A stretch of 9,710 nt of DNA from NCBI GenBank assembly GCA_023401045.1, contig JAEXEM010000062.1:1-9710 (forward strand), written 5' to 3'. The translations under genes were made by a program, and so were the position numbers. Below, in pieces: positions 1-6,495 of this stretch (positions within the stretch are counted from its first letter, which is position 1; the number at the start of each line of letters is the position of its first letter). Origin of the DNA: Actinomycetes bacterium. Lineage in GTDB: Bacteria; Actinomycetota; Actinomycetes; Actinomycetales; Cellulomonadaceae. The notes beneath the pieces were generated by a model, which saw only the letters and a program-made list of their open reading frames with translations, did not search any database and was not told the origin of the DNA.

Positions 1-128
1 TACGGGGCCTGGCCGTACGGCGCGGCCGGGGCCTGCGGTGCGGGCGGCACCGGAGCCGCCGGGTCCGGCCGGCCGCCCTGCGGCTGGACGGGCTCGGTGG
101 GTCGGTCCTGGGGGGTGTGGTCGGTCAT
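1..128 (-). CDS. Proline-rich protein, N-terminal fragment (runs off the left edge)
   Basis: Only the first 42 codons are inside the window. They start with ATG at 128-126 and read MTDHTPQDRPTEPVQPQGG, followed by a tract dominated by Pro, Ala and Gln that ends in AAPYGQAP. There is no stop before the edge. The start is supported by two purine-rich ribosome sites on the minus strand just upstream: AGGAG 4 nt before the ATG and GAGGAG 10 nt before it. Low-complexity Pro/Ala/Gln/Tyr N-termini of this kind are common in actinobacterial membrane proteins, where a disordered cytoplasmic tail precedes transmembrane helices, but no such helix is visible here and I assign no function. The gene is divergent from the ligase gene. 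A nested inverted repeat at 131-182 pairs with the ribosome site and may control translation. Confidence 0.7.
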   Translation of the reverse strand, partial: MTDHTPQDRPTEPVQPQGGRPDPAAPVPPAPQAPAAPYGQAP

Positions 129-130
129 GC

Positions 131-182
131 GTCTCCTGCTCCTCACGGGCGCCCCTGCGGCGCCCTGCCGAGACCAGGAGAC
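131..182 (-). promoter_or_regulatory. Nested hairpin covering the ribosome site of the left-edge gene
   Basis: Two nearly concentric perfect inverted repeats are visible. The outer arms are GTCTCCTG (131-138) and CAGGAGAC (175-182), 8 bp. The inner arms are GGGCGCC (147-153) and GGCGCCC (159-165), 7 bp, around the 5-nt loop CCTGC. On the minus-strand transcript the 3' outer arm is CAGGAGAC, which contains the AGGAG ribosome site two bases short of the ATG. The folded RNA would hide that site, while the second GAGGAG would lie in the internal loop. The pairing is seen directly; a regulatory role is inferred. Alternatively it is a chance structure in GC-rich DNA or a DNA-level operator. Confidence 0.4.
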
Positions 183-217
183 CTCGCCCACCCAGGTGCC
201 CCCTGAGGCGGACCTGT

Positions 218-241
218 CACCGACCTGTGCATGTGTCGGTG
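218..241. repeat. Inverted repeat CACCGAC-N10-GTCGGTG upstream of ligC
   Basis: Perfect 7-bp arms at 218-224 and 235-241 flank a 10-base spacer whose centre is TGCA. The repeat ends 20 bases before the ligC ATG and lies in the divergent gap between ligC and the left-edge gene. It could be a repressor operator serving either gene or a hairpin in the ligC leader. I see no convincing -35/-10 pair around it. Confidence 0.35.
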
Positions 242-261
242 GTCTGCCCCACGATGGGCGG

Positions 262-1323
262 ATGGACCTGCCGGTGATGCCGCCCGTCGCGCCGATGCTC
301 GCGAGATCGGTCAAGGAGATCCCCGACGTGGGGCACGTCGAGCCGAAGTGGGACGGCTTCCGCACGATCGTCTTCCGCGACGGCGACGAGGTCGAGCTCG
401 GCAGCCGCAACGAGAAGCCGATGACGCGGTACTTCCCCGAGCTCGTCGAGGCGCTCAAGGAGAACCTGCCGGAGCGGTGCGTCGTCGACGGCGAGATCGT
501 CGTCGTCACCGGGGACCGGCTCGACTTCGACGCGCTGCAGCAGCGCATCCACCCCGCTGCGAGCCGGGTGCGGCTGCTCGCCGGGCAGACGCCGGCGTCG
601 TTCGTCGCGTTCGACCTGCTCGCGCTCGGCGACGAGGACCTCACGCACCGGCCCTTCGGCGAGCGCCGCGCCCGGCTCGTCGAGGCGCTCGCCGACGCCC
701 GCCCGCCGGTGCACGTCACCCCGGCCACCGGCGACCTGGACGAGGCGCAGCGGTGGTTCCGGCAGTTCGAGGGTGCCGGGCTCGACGGGGTCGTCGCCAA
801 GCCGCTCGACGGCACGTACCAGCCGGACAAGCGCGCGATGTTCAAGATCAAGCACGAGCGCACCGCGGACTGCGTCGTCGCCGGGTTCCGGTGGCACAAG
901 ACCGGCGACGTCGTCGGGTCGCTGCTGCTGGGTCTGTGGGCCGACGACGGCCACCTCCAGCACGTCGGCGTGAGTGCCTCGTTCCCGATGGCCCGCCGGC
1001 GCACCCTGCTCGACGACCTTGCCCCCTACCGGGACGTCGACCTCGCCGAGCACCCGTGGGGCGCGTGGGCCGACCAGCAGGCGCACGCCGGGCAGCGCAT
1101 GCCCGGTGCGGTGAGCCGGTGGAACGCGACGAAGGACCTGTCGTTCGTGCCGCTGCGCCCCGAGCTCGTCGTCGAGGTGGCCTACGACCACATGGAGGGC
1201 GACCGCTTCCGGCACACCGCGCAGTTCCGCCGCTGGCGCCCCGACCGCGACCCGCGCTCATGCACGTACGCCCAGCTCGACGAGCCGGTGCGGTTCGACC
1301 TCGCGGAGATCCTCGGCGGCTGA
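262..1323 (+). CDS. ligC: ATP-dependent DNA ligase, LigC type
   Basis: This 353-residue enzyme seals 3'-OH/5'-phosphate nicks in duplex DNA through a lysyl-AMP intermediate. The nucleotidyltransferase motifs are in order: motif I KWDGFR at 29-34 (K29 is the predicted AMP-linked lysine), SRNEKPMT near 48-55, motif III DGEIV at 76-80, motif IIIa FVAFDLL at 114-120, motif IV DGVVAK at 175-180 and motif V MFKIK at 193-197. An OB-fold domain follows to the C-terminus, including FRRWRPDRDP at 322-331. Length and sequence closely match my memory of mycobacterial LigC (about 358 residues). It is a stand-alone ligase: no Ku, polymerase or nuclease domain is attached or adjacent in the window. The ATG at 262 was chosen because MDLPVMPPVAPML is the family N-terminus; upstream in-frame codons give non-conserved sequence. 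The ribosome site (GGGCGG) is weak. Established roles of LigC in mycobacteria are backup end joining and excision repair. Confidence 0.93.
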   Translation: MDLPVMPPVAPMLARSVKEIPDVGHVEPKWDGFRTIVFRDGDEVELGSRNEKPMTRYFPELVEALKENLPERCVVDGEIVVVTGDRLDFDALQQRIHPAASRVRLLAGQTPASFVAFDLLALGDEDLTHRPFGERRARLVEALADARPPVHVTPATGDLDEAQRWFRQFEGAGLDGVVAKPLDGTYQPDKRAMFKIKHERTADCVVAGFRWHKTGDVVGSLLLGLWADDGHLQHVGVSASFPMARRRTLLDDLAPYRDVDLAEHPWGAWADQQAHAGQRMPGAVSRWNATKDLSFVPLRPELVVEVAYDHMEGDRFRHTAQFRRWRPDRDPRSCTYAQLDEPVRFDLAEILGG

Positions 1324-1360
1324 GCCGAGCTCCTCCGACGACGGCGCGGGCCACCGGGCG

Positions 1361-2125
1361 TCAGAGCGTGAGGAGCACCGCCGCCGAGACGACGACCGAC
1401 GCCACCACCTCACCGGCCCCGAGGAACGCCGGCCGCACCCGGGGCCACCGCGACGGCACGACGACGGCCCGGGCGAGCAGCAGCAGCGCGACGACGCCGA
1501 CGGCCGGAGCGACCCACCACGCCGCGACGGCGAGGAGCGCGTGGTACGTCACCGACGCCCGCCGCACCCGCGGGTCGTCGCGGTCGCGGATGAGCGACTT
1601 CACGTAGGGGATCGTGCCGAGGAAGTACGCCGCGACGACGCCGGTAGCGGTGACGAGCCGCCCCGTCGCGAGGGCGTGAGCACCCAGCCCGGCGGCGACC
1701 GGCAGGAGCAGCGCCGCGGCGAGGATCGTCACGGTGTCGTTCCACCATGAGCGGTCCGCGCGACGCAGGGAGGCGACGAGGCTCACGGTGAGCAGCGGCG
1801 CGAAGACCGGCGCCCACAGGAGGAGCTGCGGTGACGTCGCGAGCAGAACGGCCAGCAGCGCCGTCCCCGCCGCACCGTAGGCGACGACCGGCGTCCGGTA
1901 CCGCGCGCGACGCCCTGACCGCAGCCACAGCCCGGCGGCGTGGTACGCGAGGAACCCCACGAGCCAGGCGGCGAGGAGCAGCGCGTGCCGCCACGTCCAG
2001 CCCGCGAGCGTCGCCCCGAGGACCGGAGGGACGACGAGCATCGCCCAGGCACCGTGCTGCCGCGGCAGCCATGCCTGGGACGGGCGCCGACGACCGTGCG
2101 GGCGGGCGGCGACGGGGGCGGCCAT
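1361..2125 (-). CDS. YwiC-like polytopic membrane protein
   Basis: A 254-residue, strongly hydrophobic protein with about seven or eight predicted membrane segments. After a short basic N-terminus it carries WLPRQHGAW at 19-27, the signature that opens the YwiC-like family. Later family-like features are the loop RRADRSWWNDT after the third or fourth helix and the cytoplasmic stretch IPYVKSLIRDRDDPRVRR. The biochemical function of the family is not established; in several bacteria members lie near nitrate or nitrite metabolism genes, but no such genes are visible here. The gene converges on ligC with 37 bases between the stops. The ATG at 2125 has no good ribosome site, yet a TAGCCT hexamer lies 6 bases upstream, so the mRNA may be leaderless. 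The family call rests on recognition of the N-terminal motif and topology. Confidence 0.8.
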   Translation of the reverse strand: MAAPVAARPHGRRRPSQAWLPRQHGAWAMLVVPPVLGATLAGWTWRHALLLAAWLVGFLAYHAAGLWLRSGRRARYRTPVVAYGAAGTALLAVLLATSPQLLLWAPVFAPLLTVSLVASLRRADRSWWNDTVTILAAALLLPVAAGLGAHALATGRLVTATGVVAAYFLGTIPYVKSLIRDRDDPRVRRASVTYHALLAVAAWWVAPAVGVVALLLLARAVVVPSRWPRVRPAFLGAGEVVASVVVSAAVLLTL

Positions 2126-2131
2126 CCCGGC

Positions 2132-2137
2132 AGGCTA
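2132..2137 (-). promoter_or_regulatory. Candidate -10 hexamer (TAGCCT) of the YwiC-like gene
   Basis: On the minus strand TAGCCT fits the actinobacterial TANNNT pattern and is separated from the ATG by six bases. Transcription would therefore begin at or within a base of the start codon. No clear -35 is present 16 to 19 bases upstream. The absence of a Shine-Dalgarno sequence fits a leaderless transcript. Confidence 0.4.
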
Positions 2138-2147
2138 ACGGGGCAGT

Positions 2148-2175
2148 GTGCCGCGGCACCTGGGACGGCGGTCCC
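2148..2175. repeat. Two adjacent palindromes in the gap before the YwiC-like gene
   Basis: The 92-base gap between the small membrane protein and the YwiC-like gene contains GTGCCGCGGCAC (2148-2159), a perfect 12-base palindrome. Two bases later comes a hairpin GGGAC-GGCG-GTCCC (2162-2175). They could act as a weak terminator after the small gene or as a binding site above the YwiC-like promoter. No U-rich tail is present, and neither role can be decided from sequence alone. Confidence 0.3.
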
Positions 2176-2217
2176 GGCGCGCGTCGCACCCGGCACCGTC
2201 CGGCCCGGCGCCCGTCG

Positions 2218-2451
2218 TCAGTCGGCGAGGCCGAGCGCGTACCCGACGAAGAACAGCGCCACGACGACCACGACGATCCCGACGATGACGTACGCCGCCC
2301 AGTTGGCACCGGTCGAGCCGGTCCGCGGCTGACGGTCCGCGGCGCCCGACGTCGAGGACTCCCCCGGCGGGGTGTCCCCAGGGGTCACGGAGCCGCCGGG
2401 CTCGAGGCCGGGCGTGCTGTCGGGGTCGGGATCGGGCGTGCTCGCAGTCAT
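2218..2451 (-). CDS. Small single-pass membrane protein (DUF6480-like)
   Basis: A 77-residue protein opening with MTASTPDPDPDSTPGLEPGG, then SVTPGDTPPGES, a polar linker, and one hydrophobic helix near the C-terminus (about residues 51-74, YVIVGIVVVVVALFFVGYA). No signal peptidase site follows the helix, so the protein is probably a C-terminally anchored membrane protein. The Pro/Asp-rich head plus tail helix resembles small actinobacterial proteins that I recall being annotated DUF6480; I cannot verify this here, and no function is known. The start at 2451 is preferred because AGAGGA lies 5 bases upstream on the minus strand; the longer open frame to 2685 would overlap the DUF2207 gene and its extra part is Arg/Ala-rich junk. 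It lies downstream of DUF2207 on the same strand, 166 bases away, so it is probably transcribed separately. Confidence 0.72.
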   Translation of the reverse strand: MTASTPDPDPDSTPGLEPGGSVTPGDTPPGESSTSGAADRQPRTGSTGANWAAYVIVGIVVVVVALFFVGYALGLAD

Positions 2452-2502
2452 GCGGTTCCTCTCGTCGGCTCGCACCCACGGTGGTCGGCCGGGGCGCCGT
2501 CG

Positions 2503-2532
2503 GCAACCGGAGGCCCCCGCCGGCGCGGTTGC
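2503..2532. repeat. Stem-loop between DUF2207 and the small membrane protein
   Basis: Arms GCAACCG (2503-2509) and CGGTTGC (2526-2532) match perfectly over 7 bp. A small inner stem, GGC-CCCC-GCC (2512-2521), sits in the loop. It lies 52 bases upstream of the small membrane protein start, in its likely leader or promoter region. It may be a second terminator for DUF2207 or a regulatory site. Confidence 0.3.
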
Positions 2533-2596
2533 AGCGGCTCGGCGTCGAGGGTGGTGACGGTCGGCACGGCACGGTCCCGCACGCGCCCTGCACTCC

Positions 2597-2613
2597 CCGC
2601 CCGTCAGGGGCGG
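2597..2613 (-). terminator. Candidate terminator after the DUF2207 gene
   Basis: Four bases beyond the DUF2207 stop, the minus strand can fold into CCGCCC-CTGAC-GGGCGG, a perfect 6-bp GC stem with a 5-base loop. There is no U tract, which is common for actinobacterial stem terminators. The position right after the stop is the main support. Confidence 0.45.
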
Positions 2614-2617
2614 TCCG

Positions 2618-4528
2618 TCACCAGCCGCCGCCACCTCCGCCTCCGACGCCGCCGCCGGAGGAGCCTCCGCTGAACCCGGAGTCACCCGACGAGCCGGGCG
2701 TGGGAGCCGTGATGGCCGTCGTCGCGACCTGCTCGAAGCGGTCGAGGGACCCGACGAACCCGGTGGCCCAGTAGGCGCCCGTCATGTGCGCGTAGCTGCC
2801 GACGTACCAGTCCGGCTCGGCCACGACCCGGCCGCGCGCGGCGAGCTCGGCGAACACGCGTGCCCACCGGTCGGTGAGGCCGAACACGATGGCGTAGGGC
2901 AGGTACCTGCTGAAGACGTCCTCCCCCTCCTCGAACCGGATCTGGTCGGCCTCGGCCGTCGCGAGGTAGCGGCGGAACCCGAGCGCCTCGGCGAGCACGG
3001 CGGTTCCGTCGGGCGTGCGGGCGGGCGCGGCGCGGCCCAGCACCATGACGAGCACCCCGAGCAGCACGCCCACGACGCCGACGAGCGCGAGCCCGGGCAC
3101 GGTGTCGAGCGCGGCGTACGCGAGGAAGAAGAGCCCGACGCCGACCGCGGCGATCGCGACGCCCGCGACCGCCCAGCGCGAGCGCACCTTGCTCGGGTTC
3201 GCGCTGAACCAGCCGACGTCCGTCACGTGGTCGTACATGAGGCTCTGGACGTTCGCGAGCGAGGCCGCGAAGGTCGTCCGCAGGTCCGAGAGCCGGACCT
3301 CCTGGCCCTTCTCGAACAGGTCGGCGAGCAGGGTCGCCTCGAACGGGAGGAGGCCCTCGCTGCCCCGGCGCAGCCGCGCGAGCGTCCAGTCGTCCGGCTT
3401 CTTCGACGGGTCCTCGCGCGGGACCTCCTCGATGCGCAGCCAGCCGCGCACCGCGAGGTCGACGATCGTCGCCGTGACGTCGACTGCGTCGGCCTTCTCG
3501 TCGACGAGCGTGCCGATCTCCCCGGGGCGGGTGCCCTGGGGCGGCTGGAACTGCACGCTCACCGGCGCCCGGCGGTCGCGCGGTCCCACGGCGTGCTCCA
3601 TGCCGTCGACGGGGCGCAGGCCCGGCGTGAGGCCGAGATACGCGCGGTCCCGCCCGGTGCGGCGCACCTTCGAGATGGCGTAGCCGCCGCCGAGGAGCGC
3701 GACGAGCGCGGCGGCGACCCCGCCCCCGGAGGCCGGGGCCACGGGCAGCAGCGGGTCGGGCTTGGGGCCGAGGAGGATCTGCGCGTCGGGGAACGTGCCG
3801 CCGGGCCACCCCGTCACCGTCGTCAGCTGGTCGCCGACGAGGACGACGTCCTGCGTGAAGGTGGCCGTGTCGCCGGTGACGTCGGCCGAGGTGCACGGGT
3901 CCGTCGAACCGGTCGGACCGGCGAAGCACGCGACGCCCTCGACGTCCGCGGGCCCGACGACGGTGACGTCCACGCCGGAGATGGGGATCTCCCACCCGGC
4001 CCCGACGACGTTCCAGTAGAGCTCGTCCCCGGAGTGCTCGGCGTTCGCCGGGTTGAGCCACCCGTCGACGGTGAACGACACGACGTACGTCTGGACGCCC
4101 GAGACGTCGTCGACGTCCTCGTCGCCGATCCGCAGGACGATCGCGTCAGAGGTCTCCTCGAGGTGCAGGCCCGCCGGGGCACCGCTCGGGCTCGACGCCG
4201 TGACGTCGCGGTACTCGAAGAGACGGTCCTGCTCCTCGTCGTACGACACCCGGGTCGGGTACGTGAGGTACGGGCCGTGGCCGGGCTCGTCACCGAAGTC
4301 GAAGTCGAGCTCGATGCTCACGGCGACCGTGCCGTCCGGTGCGGCCTGCGCCGTGACGTCGTACCGCGTGATCTCGCGCCCGCTCGACAGGTCGGCCGTC
4401 GCGAGCGCCGGCGACGGCGCGAGCAGCACCAACCCGAGCGAGACGAGCAGCACGAGCGCGGCGACGACGAGGCGTCGCACCGCCCGGGCCACGGCTGCGT
4501 CGGACCCGGTCGTGGGTGCGTGGTTCAC
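2618..4528 (-). CDS. DUF2207 family membrane protein
   Basis: A 636-residue membrane protein of unknown biochemical role. A basic N-terminus and hydrophobic core (about 17-37) end in APSPALA, a likely signal peptidase site near 43. A large extracytoplasmic beta-rich domain follows (about 46-265), containing [19 protein letters not shown] at 56-74 and [10 protein letters not shown] at 167-176, typical of DUF2207. One membrane segment lies near 268-284, then a cytoplasmic region, then two closely spaced helices near 452-470 and 476-498, another soluble domain, and a Gly/Ser-rich tail ending in a run of Gly plus Trp. The only cysteines, C201 and C212, are in the exported domain and could form a disulfide. 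The GTG start at 4528 overlaps the smpB TGA as GTGA, with GGGAG about 13 bases upstream. The open frame continues to 4819, but only in smpB's shadow. Confidence 0.88.
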   Translation of the reverse strand: MNHAPTTGSDAAVARAVRRLVVAALVLLVSLGLVLLAPSPALATADLSSGREITRYDVTAQAAPDGTVAVSIELDFDFGDEPGHGPYLTYPTRVSYDEEQDRLFEYRDVTASSPSGAPAGLHLEETSDAIVLRIGDEDVDDVSGVQTYVVSFTVDGWLNPANAEHSGDELYWNVVGAGWEIPISGVDVTVVGPADVEGVACFAGPTGSTDPCTSADVTGDTATFTQDVVLVGDQLTTVTGWPGGTFPDAQILLGPKPDPLLPVAPASGGGVAAALVALLGGGYAISKVRRTGRDRAYLGLTPGLRPVDGMEHAVGPRDRRAPVSVQFQPPQGTRPGEIGTLVDEKADAVDVTATIVDLAVRGWLRIEEVPREDPSKKPDDWTLARLRRGSEGLLPFEATLLADLFEKGQEVRLSDLRTTFAASLANVQSLMYDHVTDVGWFSANPSKVRSRWAVAGVAIAAVGVGLFFLAYAALDTVPGLALVGVVGVLLGVLVMVLGRAAPARTPDGTAVLAEALGFRRYLATAEADQIRFEEGEDVFSRYLPYAIVFGLTDRWARVFAELAARGRVVAEPDWYVGSYAHMTGAYWATGFVGSLDRFEQVATTAITAPTPGSSGDSGFSGGSSGGGVGGGGGGGW

Positions 4529-5001
4529 CTGTCGCGCTGCTCCCTCATCGCTCGCTGCGCCTCGAGGTTGTCCTGCCGCTCGCGCAACGCCTGACGCTTG
4601 TCCCAGTCCTTCTTGCCCCTGGCCAGGGCGATCTCGACCTTCGCCCGGCCGTCGAGGAAGTACAGCGCGAGGGGCACGATCGTGTGCCCCTTCTCGCGCG
4701 TACGGTGCTCGAGACGCTCGATCTCCTCGCGGTGCAGGAGGAGCTTGCGCTTGCGGCGCGGCGCGTGGTTCGTCCACGTGCCCTGCGAGTACTCGGGGAT
4801 GTGCACCCCGTGCAGCCACGCCTCGCCGCCCTCGATCTCGGCCCAGCCGTCGATGAGCGACGCCCGTCCGGCGCGCAGCGCCTTGACCTCCGTGCCGGTG
4901 AGCACCATGCCGGCCTCGAGCACGTCCTCGATGACGTAGTCGTGCCGTGCCTTGCGGTTGGCGGCGACCATCGTGCGGCCGTCCACCTTCGCCTTGCCCA
5001 C
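4525..5001 (-). CDS. smpB: SsrA-binding protein SmpB
   Basis: This 158-residue protein binds tmRNA and delivers it to stalled ribosomes for trans-translation. Family landmarks are [20 protein letters not shown] at 15-34, [10 protein letters not shown] at 36-45, [10 protein letters not shown] at 67-76 and the basic C-terminal tail [14 protein letters not shown] at 129-142, which sits in the ribosomal decoding channel. Length is normal for the family. The GTG start at 5001 is set by GAGGAGG seven bases upstream; the first internal ATG (residue 11) has no such site and would trim the N-terminus. The tmRNA gene itself is not visible in the window. It follows the M23 peptidase gene with a 100-base gap, so it probably has its own promoter, and it is translationally coupled to the DUF2207 gene downstream. 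Confidence 0.96.
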   Translation of the reverse strand: MGKAKVDGRTMVAANRKARHDYVIEDVLEAGMVLTGTEVKALRAGRASLIDGWAEIEGGEAWLHGVHIPEYSQGTWTNHAPRRKRKLLLHREEIERLEHRTREKGHTIVPLALYFLDGRAKVEIALARGKKDWDKRQALRERQDNLEAQRAMREQRDR

Positions 5002-5057
5002 CGCGCGGCCTCCTCGACCTCGACGTCCGTGCGCACCGGTCGGTGCCCCGGCGTCCG

Positions 5058-5063
5058 AGCCTA
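5058..5063 (-). promoter_or_regulatory. Candidate -10 hexamer (TAGGCT) of smpB
   Basis: The minus strand reads TAGGCT about 57 bases before the smpB GTG, in the 100-base gap after the M23 gene, and fits TANNNT. A palindrome CCGGCGCCGG (5064-5073) lies immediately upstream of it. There is no recognisable -35, so this is a weak call. It would give a leader of roughly 50 bases that includes the strong ribosome site. Confidence 0.3.
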
Positions 5064-5101
5064 CCGGCGCCGGGTGGGTGCCCCCCAGCACATTCGCCCG
5101 G

Positions 5102-6493
5102 TCAGAGCCCCAGGTAGGAGCGGGGGTTGACGGTCGCGCCGTTGACGTACACCTCGAAGTGCAGGTGGCACGCGGCCGACGTCCCGGTGTTGCCCGCGTA
5201 GCCGATGACCTGCCCCGCACGCACGGTCGACCCGGCGCCGACCGTGAACGAGGAGAGGTGGTTGTAGCTCGACATGAGCGACGACCCGTTGACCCAGCCG
5301 TGGTCGACCATCACCTGGTTGCCGTAGCCCGAGCGGAACCGCGCCCACTGCACCGTGCCGTCACGGCCGGCGTACACGGGCTCGCCGCAGCGGTCACGCA
5401 GGTCGATGCCGGCGTGCATGCGCCAGTACCCGAGGACGGGGTGCAGGCGGTTGCCGTACTCGGAGGTGACGACCATCGGGTTGTGCGCCGTCGGGTTCGC
5501 GAAGAGCGCACCGGGGCGAGCGCCGCCGGGCTGGCCGGAGCCGCCGCCGCTCCCGCCGCCACCCCCGCTGTGGCCCTTCGCCGCCTCGGGGGCACGCCGG
5601 GCCTCCTCCTGCTGACGCTGCTGCTCGACGATGGCCGCGAGCTCGCGCCCGACGGCGGCCCGCTCCGCGTCGTTCGCCGCGATCTGCGCCTGGGCGTCCG
5701 CCCTGCGCGCCTCGACCTCGGCCGCGTGCTTGGCCTGCTCGGCGACCAGCCGCTCGACCTCGGCCTTCGCGTCCTCCGCGGCGGCCTGCGCCTCCCGCGC
5801 CTCGGCGAGCTTGCGGTCGGCGTCCGCCTTGAGCTCGTCGATCTTGCCGCGAACGGCTGCCTGCCGGGCGTGCGCGTTCTGGTTCCGGGCGGCGAGCGCG
5901 GTGAGCTCGTCGAGCACCTGCGTCTGCGTGCGCATCGCCGTCGAGACGAGCCCGTACTTCTCGACGAAGTCCTGCGAGCTCTCGGCGTCGAGCATGACGC
6001 TCATGCCGGACACGTCGCGACCGCCCTTGTACGCCTCCCGGGCCATCTGCCCGATGGCCACCCGGATCTCCTTCTCGCGGGCGTCGTCGACGACGATCTG
6101 CTCGCCGATCGCCTGCTCCTCCCCGCGCGCGGCCTCCAGACGCGCCGCGAGCACGTCCGCCTCGCGCTGCGCCGCCTGCGCGGCGGCGACCGCGGCGTCG
6201 AGGGCCGCCTGCGCCGCCGGGAGCTGCGCCTCGATCTCCGCGAGCCGCGCGAGCGACTCCGCGACCTCCCCCGAGAGGTCCTCGAGCGCGTCCGAGAGCG
6301 CCGCGGCCCTCTGGTCCGCCGCAGTGGCGCGCCGCTCGGCGTCCGCGCGCCGGTTCGACAGGTCGTCGGCCGTCGCCGGGCCGGCGACGAGCAGCGCGGG
6401 GAGGGCGACGACGAGCGCGGCGAGCGCCGCGACGACGACCTGCACCGGACGTCGTCGTCCGGTGCGCGGTGCGGTCGGTCCGGTGGGTCGCAT
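5102..6493 (-). CDS. Exported coiled-coil M23 (LytM-type) peptidoglycan endopeptidase
   Basis: A 463-residue secreted cell-wall hydrolase. The signal peptide has a basic start (TGRRRP), a hydrophobic core at 17-38 and a likely cut after ATA at 42. Residues 45-305 are a long Ala/Glu/Arg coiled coil interrupted by [20 protein letters not shown], which resembles the coiled-coil domains of PcsB, CwlO and EnvC. A Gly/Ser linker spans 307-328. The M23 domain covers about 340-460 with all zinc ligands present: H360 and D364 in HAGID, and H443 and H445 in HLHFEV; H412 in YNHLS is the expected additional catalytic histidine. Two cysteines, C369 and C442, are the only ones in the protein. The ATG at 6493 follows the ftsX stop by 2 bases with AAGGTG upstream, so it is expressed with ftsEX. 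It is the likely hydrolase activated by FtsX, cutting peptide cross-links at the septum. EnvC, by contrast, is a degenerate non-catalytic activator. Confidence 0.92.
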   Translation of the reverse strand: MRPTGPTAPRTGRRRPVQVVVAALAALVVALPALLVAGPATADDLSNRRADAERRATAADQRAAALSDALEDLSGEVAESLARLAEIEAQLPAAQAALDAAVAAAQAAQREADVLAARLEAARGEEQAIGEQIVVDDAREKEIRVAIGQMAREAYKGGRDVSGMSVMLDAESSQDFVEKYGLVSTAMRTQTQVLDELTALAARNQNAHARQAAVRGKIDELKADADRKLAEAREAQAAAEDAKAEVERLVAEQAKHAAEVEARRADAQAQIAANDAERAAVGRELAAIVEQQRQQEEARRAPEAAKGHSGGGGGSGGGSGQPGGARPGALFANPTAHNPMVVTSEYGNRLHPVLGYWRMHAGIDLRDRCGEPVYAGRDGTVQWARFRSGYGNQVMVDHGWVNGSSLMSSYNHLSSFTVGAGSTVRAGQVIGYAGNTGTSAACHLHFEVYVNGATVNPRSYLGL

Positions 6494-6495
6494 GC

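Noticed and set aside
1324..1360. Terminator between the convergent ligC and YwiC-like genes
   Set aside because: The 37-base gap shows no stem that I could support.
231..1607. 458-codon plus-strand frame overlapping ligC and the YwiC-like gene
   Set aside because: It is a frame-shifted shadow of ligC (Arg/Ala repeats) that runs into the convergent gene; no motifs.
2786..4594. 602-codon plus-strand open frame opposite DUF2207 and the smpB end
   Set aside because: It is the antisense shadow of DUF2207. The composition (Arg, Glu, Asp, Val, His rich) has no recognisable domains, while the minus frame gives a clear membrane protein.
5002..5101. ssrA (tmRNA) gene next to smpB
   Set aside because: The gap is only 100 bases and shows no tRNA-like ends or tag-coding frame; tmRNA is about 350 bases or more.
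5520..5575. Gly/Ser repeat in the M23 gene as a tandem repeat or CRISPR-like element
   Set aside because: It encodes an in-frame Gly/Ser linker between the coiled coil and the peptidase; the repeats are short and irregular.
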